Shown piece by piece: positions 13,651-17,567 of a DNA stretch of 17,567 bases. Source of the DNA: JAAYCO01 sp964632015. Lineage in GTDB: Bacteria > Planctomycetota > Phycisphaerae > SM23-33. The DNA is taken from assembly GCA_964632015.1 (NCBI GenBank), contig CAZWAT010000037.1, forward strand, positions 1-17,567. Direction: 5' to 3'. A program made the translations under genes and the position numbers. A model generated the notes under the pieces. It searched no databases and had not been told where the DNA came from. It worked only from the letters and a program-made list of their open reading frames with translations. Position 1 is the stretch's first letter. Each line of letters begins with the position of its first letter.

Positions 13651-15126
13651 CTACTGCGGATCTTTCGCTTGCTGGGCTGCATTGGCTCGATTGTTTACCC
13701 TGAATGCCTGCCTGCGAAGCCATCGCTTGATGCCAGAGTCGCACAGCAATATCTCAATCACCTGCGGGCAGAACCGGAAAATCCACCAGGCTACCACGGC
13801 CATGACCTTCTTCACCGGCACGGGGAGCGGAAAGAATGTCTGGAATCGGCGAATCAGAAGGTACATCCTCAGGCGACGGTATATCCGCCTCATCTGCCTA
13901 TAGCTCATGTGCATGGGTTTGACAGAGGGACGTTGAGTGTAGGAGTCGGCGTCTTCAACGTCATCACGAAGCAAACCTTCCCGGGAGGCTCGCTGCGCCA
14001 GCGCCGTATGCGGATAGGGATAGAAATAGAACACCGCCCCGGCGCTTGGTCTAAGTCGACGGTTGAGATGGTATGTCTTCCAGGCCATCTGCGACGTTTC
14101 GCCAGGCAGGGCGATGATGTTGTAGGCGTACGTGTGCAGGCCCGACGCGTTGAGCATGTCAAATGCGCGTATGAGTTGCTCGTCGCTGATACCCTTTCCA
14201 AGAACATCGTTTCTGAGCCCCTCGTCACCACTCTCCACGCCGATGTCCAGCGAAACGCACCCGGATTCCTTCAGAAGCTTCACAAGATCGGCATCTACGA
14301 GATCGGCGCGACAGTTGCACTCCATCGGCAGGCACACCTGCTGGCGATATAGACCAAGAAATTCCGCCCGCCACCGCTTCGAAACCAACAGAAGATCGTC
14401 CTCGAAACGCACCGAGTCGGGCTTGAAACTGTTCACCAGCGACTTGACCATCTCCACTGCCTGTTGGGGCGACCGTCGCCGGGCATAGCCAGGCTCGCCG
14501 AATCCGCGTCTCAAAGCCTCGTTGCAGCAGAAGGCACAATCGTAGGGACATCCCCTGCTTAGGGTCACAGATAACCTGCCGCCAAGATCGCGAATGATCT
14601 TCGCCATATCGAACCCGTCATAAACCGGCCAGGGCAGGTCGTCGAGATTCAAGATCGCCTTTGGGGGGGTGAACTTGACTTGCCCCCTCTCAATCCAACA
14701 AATTCCAGACGTATCGCGCCAATCCCGCCCCACCAGGTGTGCGTTGAGCCACGCCGGCAGTGATTCGTCCGCCTCACAGGCGAACGCGCATGTCACCCCC
14801 TCCACTGCCGACACACTTGACGGTTCGAGCATCGCGTGCACGCCACCCACAAGCACCGGCGCCTCTGTCGCATGGGCCAGCACCGGGGCGAACTTCCTGA
14901 CATACTTGACCTGGTTTGTCATCGCCGAGAAGGCATACGCATTGGCGTCCAGATTACCCAGCAGGTCTAGAAACCCAGCTTCATCAGTGTCTTCTGTAAG
15001 ATGCGTCAGGCGGTAGTCGTATCCCGCCCGGCGCAGCGATCCGAACAGCGCGGCCAGGCCGTGATGTGCCCCGGGATAAAACCCGCTGTTAATGTCGCAA
15101 TAGATGAAATGTACTGTCGCCGGCAT
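13651..15126 (-). CDS. B12-binding-type radical SAM protein
   Basis: A radical SAM enzyme of 491 residues with an N-terminal B12-binding-like Rossmann domain (about 5-145; VLVGGVHAML at 91-100). The radical SAM domain (about 185-380) has the cluster motif CPYDCAFC (Cys193, Cys197, Cys200), FEDDLLL, GVESGDEGLR (296-305) and ALPGET (339-344). The B12 domain lacks a clear DxHxxG motif, so cobalamin may bind without lower-axial His ligation or not at all. A basic and then hydrophobic C-terminus (about 410-465) suggests membrane association. The substrate is unknown; relatives act on lipids, hopanoids, tetrapyrroles and peptides. I chose the ATG at 15126 because conserved sequence begins there; an in-frame start at 15174 is possible. 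It follows the Rieske-FAD gene by 68 bases on the same strand. Confidence 0.87.
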   Translation of the reverse strand: MPATVHFIYCDINSGFYPGAHHGLAALFGSLRRAGYDYRLTHLTEDTDEAGFLDLLGNLDANAYAFSAMTNQVKYVRKFAPVLAHATEAPVLVGGVHAMLEPSSVSAVEGVTCAFACEADESLPAWLNAHLVGRDWRDTSGICWIERGQVKFTPPKAILNLDDLPWPVYDGFDMAKIIRDLGGRLSVTLSRGCPYDCAFCCNEALRRGFGEPGYARRRSPQQAVEMVKSLVNSFKPDSVRFEDDLLLVSKRWRAEFLGLYRQQVCLPMECNCRADLVDADLVKLLKESGCVSLDIGVESGDEGLRNDVLGKGISDEQLIRAFDMLNASGLHTYAYNIIALPGETSQMAWKTYHLNRRLRPSAGAVFYFYPYPHTALAQRASREGLLRDDVEDADSYTQRPSVKPMHMSYRQMRRIYRRLRMYLLIRRFQTFFPLPVPVKKVMAVVAWWIFRFCPQVIEILLCDSGIKRWLRRQAFRVNNRANAAQQAKDPQ

Positions 15127-15194
15127 ATGTATAAGCCCATGATACCACTCTCGCCAGCGACAGGATATCCTCAAGTCAAATGTGTGACGGGGTT

Positions 15195-16760
15195 TCAGGC
15201 GGCTTCTTTGTCTTTGCCCGAAGGTGGTTCTTTGCGTCCCCGTGCTTTGGACATCGCCTTGTTTGCCGGGCCGTTAAGTATTTCACCGTCGGTGTCGAAT
15301 CTTGACCCATGGCAAGGGCAGTCCCAACTGCTCTCGGATGGGTTCCATGACAATACGCATCCGAGGTGGGGGCAGGTTGCGGACAACTTATGGCAATTGC
15401 CCTCACTATCGACATAAACTGCGGTCTTGTCTCTGCCCCTTCCGCTTACGCCTCCGCAAGAACGCCTGATGTGTTCAGGCGAACCGGATGGTTTGCGCAA
15501 CCAGTCGGCGTAGCGATTGGCGACGTTAAGGTTTTCGCGTATGAATTCCCCGGCCGCGTGGAGCGTGCGTCTCGACGGTCGATACAGATCATGCCAAGGG
15601 TTGGATCTACCGAGAATCAGGTCGCGCAGAATCATCCCGGCGATGGTTCCGTGCGTCATGCCCATTCCGCTGTCGCCAGTGGCAATATAGACAGGTCCGC
15701 GGTCGGTGGGATTCAGCCCGATATATGCCAGGCCATCAATTGGTTCGATTATCTGTCCGCTCCACCTGTCGCAGATTTCATCGATCATCGGAAACAGATC
15801 GCACGCCCATATTTCCAGTTGTTCCCATCTTGCGTTTCCGTCGTTGGCCTGTCCTGTCTTGTGATCTTCTCCGCCGACAATTAGCAGGTCCTTGCCGCCC
15901 CCCCCTCCGTTGACGCCCAGCCGGACATAATGGTATGGGTCGAGGATATCCCAGAACAAGGCCAATGGAACCGTTCGGGCCGGTATCGTCGCGGCGATTA
16001 CATATGTGCGGTAGGCGGCTTGCTTGGTGTGCATCGCGTATCTGTTGATGAATGGGACGTTCGCCGCCACTATCACCGCCTCCGCCCGCACGACCGGGCC
16101 AGTCGAGGTCAGTACCGTCGGCGAGTCAACCCCGTCCACATCTATGACGCGGGTGTCGGTGAATATCTGTCCGCCGTCCCGCTCGACAAGCTCGGCTAGC
16201 GCGAAGAGGTACTTGAGCGGATGCAACTGACCTTGCATCGGAAACCTCAGCGCCGGGCCGGTGCTGACCTGCGCCAGGGGCGAATGATGCGTCAGTTCCA
16301 GCCCCCCAAGCCCCGCCCTGCGAGCGGCGTCGTACTCTTTTTCGAGGTCTTTCATTTCAACCCCGGGGGGCGCGAATAGATATCCGTCAAGCCTGCTGAA
16401 GTCACAGTCGATGCCCTCGCGGGTGATAATATGCTCAATAACGCTTATGGCACGGGCGTGACTTTCGGCTGCGAGCTGTGCCCCGCGCTGACCGTGCCAC
16501 CGCTCGATATTGAAGTAGCGATCGTCAATGGCGCTTGCGAGATGTGCGGTGGTTCTGTTCGTCTCGCCCCCGCCGATGGGGCCGTCATCCAGAACCACTA
16601 CCGACTTACCCGCCTGGGCCAGCATGTAAGCGGCACTGAGACCGGCGATTCCAGCCCCTACCACGCATACATCGGTCTTAATGTCTTCGTCAAGAGGCGT
16701 GCGCACGGGCAGGTCTGACCATTTCATCCATACCGACGAAGTGTGACGTGATGGTTTCAT
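15195..16760 (-). CDS. FAD-dependent oxidoreductase with C-terminal Rieske domain
   Basis: A two-domain oxidoreductase of 521 residues. The N-terminal DAO-type FAD domain has VVGAGIAGLSAAYMLAQAGK (33-52, GxGxxG), the NRTTAHLAS segment (68-76) and a C-terminal FAD contact GDSGMGMTHG (362-371). A C-terminal Rieske [2Fe-2S] domain follows (about 435-505), with CPHLGC (ligands Cys463 and His465) and CPCHGS (Cys481 and His484). It also has the bc1-type disulfide pair Cys468 and Cys483. The organisation matches the YhfW-like family, whose physiological substrate is unknown; amines or amino acids are plausible donors. No signal peptide is seen, so it is predicted cytoplasmic. The ATG at 16760 follows AAAGGGG, so 32 upstream codons are rejected. 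An extended -10 promoter lies just upstream, and the radical SAM gene follows. Confidence 0.93.
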   Translation of the reverse strand: MKPSRHTSSVWMKWSDLPVRTPLDEDIKTDVCVVGAGIAGLSAAYMLAQAGKSVVVLDDGPIGGGETNRTTAHLASAIDDRYFNIERWHGQRGAQLAAESHARAISVIEHIITREGIDCDFSRLDGYLFAPPGVEMKDLEKEYDAARRAGLGGLELTHHSPLAQVSTGPALRFPMQGQLHPLKYLFALAELVERDGGQIFTDTRVIDVDGVDSPTVLTSTGPVVRAEAVIVAANVPFINRYAMHTKQAAYRTYVIAATIPARTVPLALFWDILDPYHYVRLGVNGGGGGKDLLIVGGEDHKTGQANDGNARWEQLEIWACDLFPMIDEICDRWSGQIIEPIDGLAYIGLNPTDRGPVYIATGDSGMGMTHGTIAGMILRDLILGRSNPWHDLYRPSRRTLHAAGEFIRENLNVANRYADWLRKPSGSPEHIRRSCGGVSGRGRDKTAVYVDSEGNCHKLSATCPHLGCVLSWNPSESSWDCPCHGSRFDTDGEILNGPANKAMSKARGRKEPPSGKDKEAA

Positions 16761-16797
16761 GGTGGTACCCCTTTCGCCCCCTTGGGCGGCTGTTAGC

Positions 16798-16806
16798 ATT
16801 ATAGCA
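16798..16806 (-). promoter_or_regulatory. Extended -10 promoter for the Rieske-FAD gene
   Basis: The minus strand carries a perfect TATAAT (16803-16798) with a TG one base upstream (TGC at 16806-16804), an extended -10 element. No good -35 box stands 17 bases further upstream, which fits an extended -10 class promoter. Transcription would begin near 16791, about 31 bases before the ATG. A 5-bp hairpin CGCCC/GGGCG lies at 16775-16788 at the start of the leader. Confidence 0.6.
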
Positions 16807-16898
16807 TCGGCCGATATATTCTTTTCCCGCCCATGCCAAACACTCCCCGCACACATTTAGAGCACTCGCGTAGAAAGAATATACCGTCGGAGGGCATC

Positions 16899-17567
16899 AT
16901 GACTGTCAACAGGCACACGGACGGACCGGCGATCGTAGAAAGCTTATCGCAGTCGATCTTCTCGCGAAACGCAGAGAAGGTGTTTCACTACTCCAACAGT
17001 TGCTACATACAACCCGACCTGCCCTTCGCGTTCGACGCTCTCGAACCGGATTACCCCGCCGATCTGCTCGAAGCACATTACCGCCTGCACGGACGATTCA
17101 CCTGCATGCTCAACACCATGCGGGAACACCTGTGGAAGGCGCGACAGGCAAAGGATGTCGCAGCCATGCACGTGTACTCAAGGCTGATGGCCTTCATCCG
17201 CAGCGAGCACATTCTGCACTGCCTGCTGTGGTACACCCTCGAACCCGGCGGAAGGGATGTTCCCGAAGATCTTGACAGGGCACTGGCGAAGGATTTCGGC
17301 TCCACCGAAAAGGCGATGGATTACTTCACCTCCTATGCCCACGCCCAGGAAGATCGCGGGTGGATGATCATTGGGCACGATGCCTCTGCCGACAGGCTCA
17401 GAATATTCAAGACAGGCGAGCTGGTGAACATGGCGTTTTGGCCTGTGACCCCCCTGCTCGCACTGGACCTGTGGGAACATGCCTATAGTTCCAAAACAGG
17501 GGTGAGCAGACACTCGTGGATCGACAGGTTCATGAGATTGGTGAACTGGCAATTTGTGGCCAGGAGC
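16899..17567 (+). CDS. Fe/Mn superoxide dismutase-family protein (3' end cut)
   Basis: An open frame of 223 codons runs off the right edge. After a 37-residue N-terminal extension without a signal peptide, it aligns by eye with Fe/Mn-SOD. It has LPFAFDALEPDYPADLLEAHY (shown by its ends, LPFAF 41-45 and EAHY 58-61), SEHILHCLLW (102-111) and LDLWEHAY (189-196), and ends in LVNWQFVARS, near the usual family end. All four metal ligands appear present: His60, His104, Asp190 and His194. The gateway tyrosine position seems to hold Thr68, and neither usual second-shell Gln site has Gln (about Ile100 and Leu176). Dismutase activity is therefore not assured. The ATG at 16899 has GGAGGG 5-6 bases upstream. 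The gene is divergent from the Rieske-FAD gene across 138 bases. Only a few residues appear to be missing. Confidence 0.85.
   Translation, partial: MTVNRHTDGPAIVESLSQSIFSRNAEKVFHYSNSCYIQPDLPFAFDALEPDYPADLLEAHYRLHGRFTCMLNTMREHLWKARQAKDVAAMHVYSRLMAFIRSEHILHCLLWYTLEPGGRDVPEDLDRALAKDFGSTEKAMDYFTSYAHAQEDRGWMIIGHDASADRLRIFKTGELVNMAFWPVTPLLALDLWEHAYSSKTGVSRHSWIDRFMRLVNWQFVARS

Noticed and set aside
13648..14352. A 234-codon plus-strand frame opposite the radical SAM gene.
   Set aside because: Antisense to conserved radical SAM sequence, with no support of its own.

Overview
The window reads as a GC-rich chromosomal segment of a Gram-negative-type bacterium: two predicted lipoproteins, Shine-Dalgarno-led genes, and housekeeping genes on both strands in short operons. 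Lineage is not proven by anything here. The mix of split transketolase, B12-type radical SAM protein, C_GCAxxG_C_C redox protein, large polytopic membrane protein and lone CBS and cold-shock proteins suggests an anaerobic or microaerobic environmental bacterium. Planctomycetota/Phycisphaerae is my best guess, at low confidence. I saw no insertion sequence, phage gene, CRISPR array, rRNA or tRNA.

Left part (1-6475). Two late biotin genes overlap on the plus strand: bioA (44-1402) and bioD (1380-2186). They converge on mtnA, and the two stop codons interlock in the four bases CTAA. mtnA lies downstream of a small cysteine-rich C_GCAxxG_C_C protein on the minus strand. A 323-bp divergent intergenic region follows, with a good sigma70-like promoter facing each way. 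The plus-strand unit is a LysM lipoprotein whose stop overlaps the apparent TTG start of recG.

Middle part (6484-11295). tilS (minus) is divergent from a 602-residue polytopic membrane protein. That gene overlaps a small lipoprotein gene by 41 bases, and the two probably form a unit. A cysteine-rich twin-CBS protein and a cold-shock protein follow on the minus strand, separated by a strong intrinsic terminator.

Right part (11296-17567). The minus strand carries a split transketolase (N-terminal then C-terminal subunit), and separately an FAD oxidoreductase with a fused C-terminal Rieske domain followed closely by a B12-binding-type radical SAM protein. Divergent from the oxidoreductase is an Fe/Mn superoxide dismutase homologue cut by the window end. 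It keeps all four metal ligands but seems to have lost the usual second-shell glutamine and gateway tyrosine.

The strongest second-look items are the unusual SOD-like protein, the Rieske-FAD/radical-SAM pair, the non-canonical split transketolase, and mtnA beside biotin genes, which hints at 5'-deoxyadenosine salvage. No clearly new multi-gene system can be demonstrated from the sequence alone.
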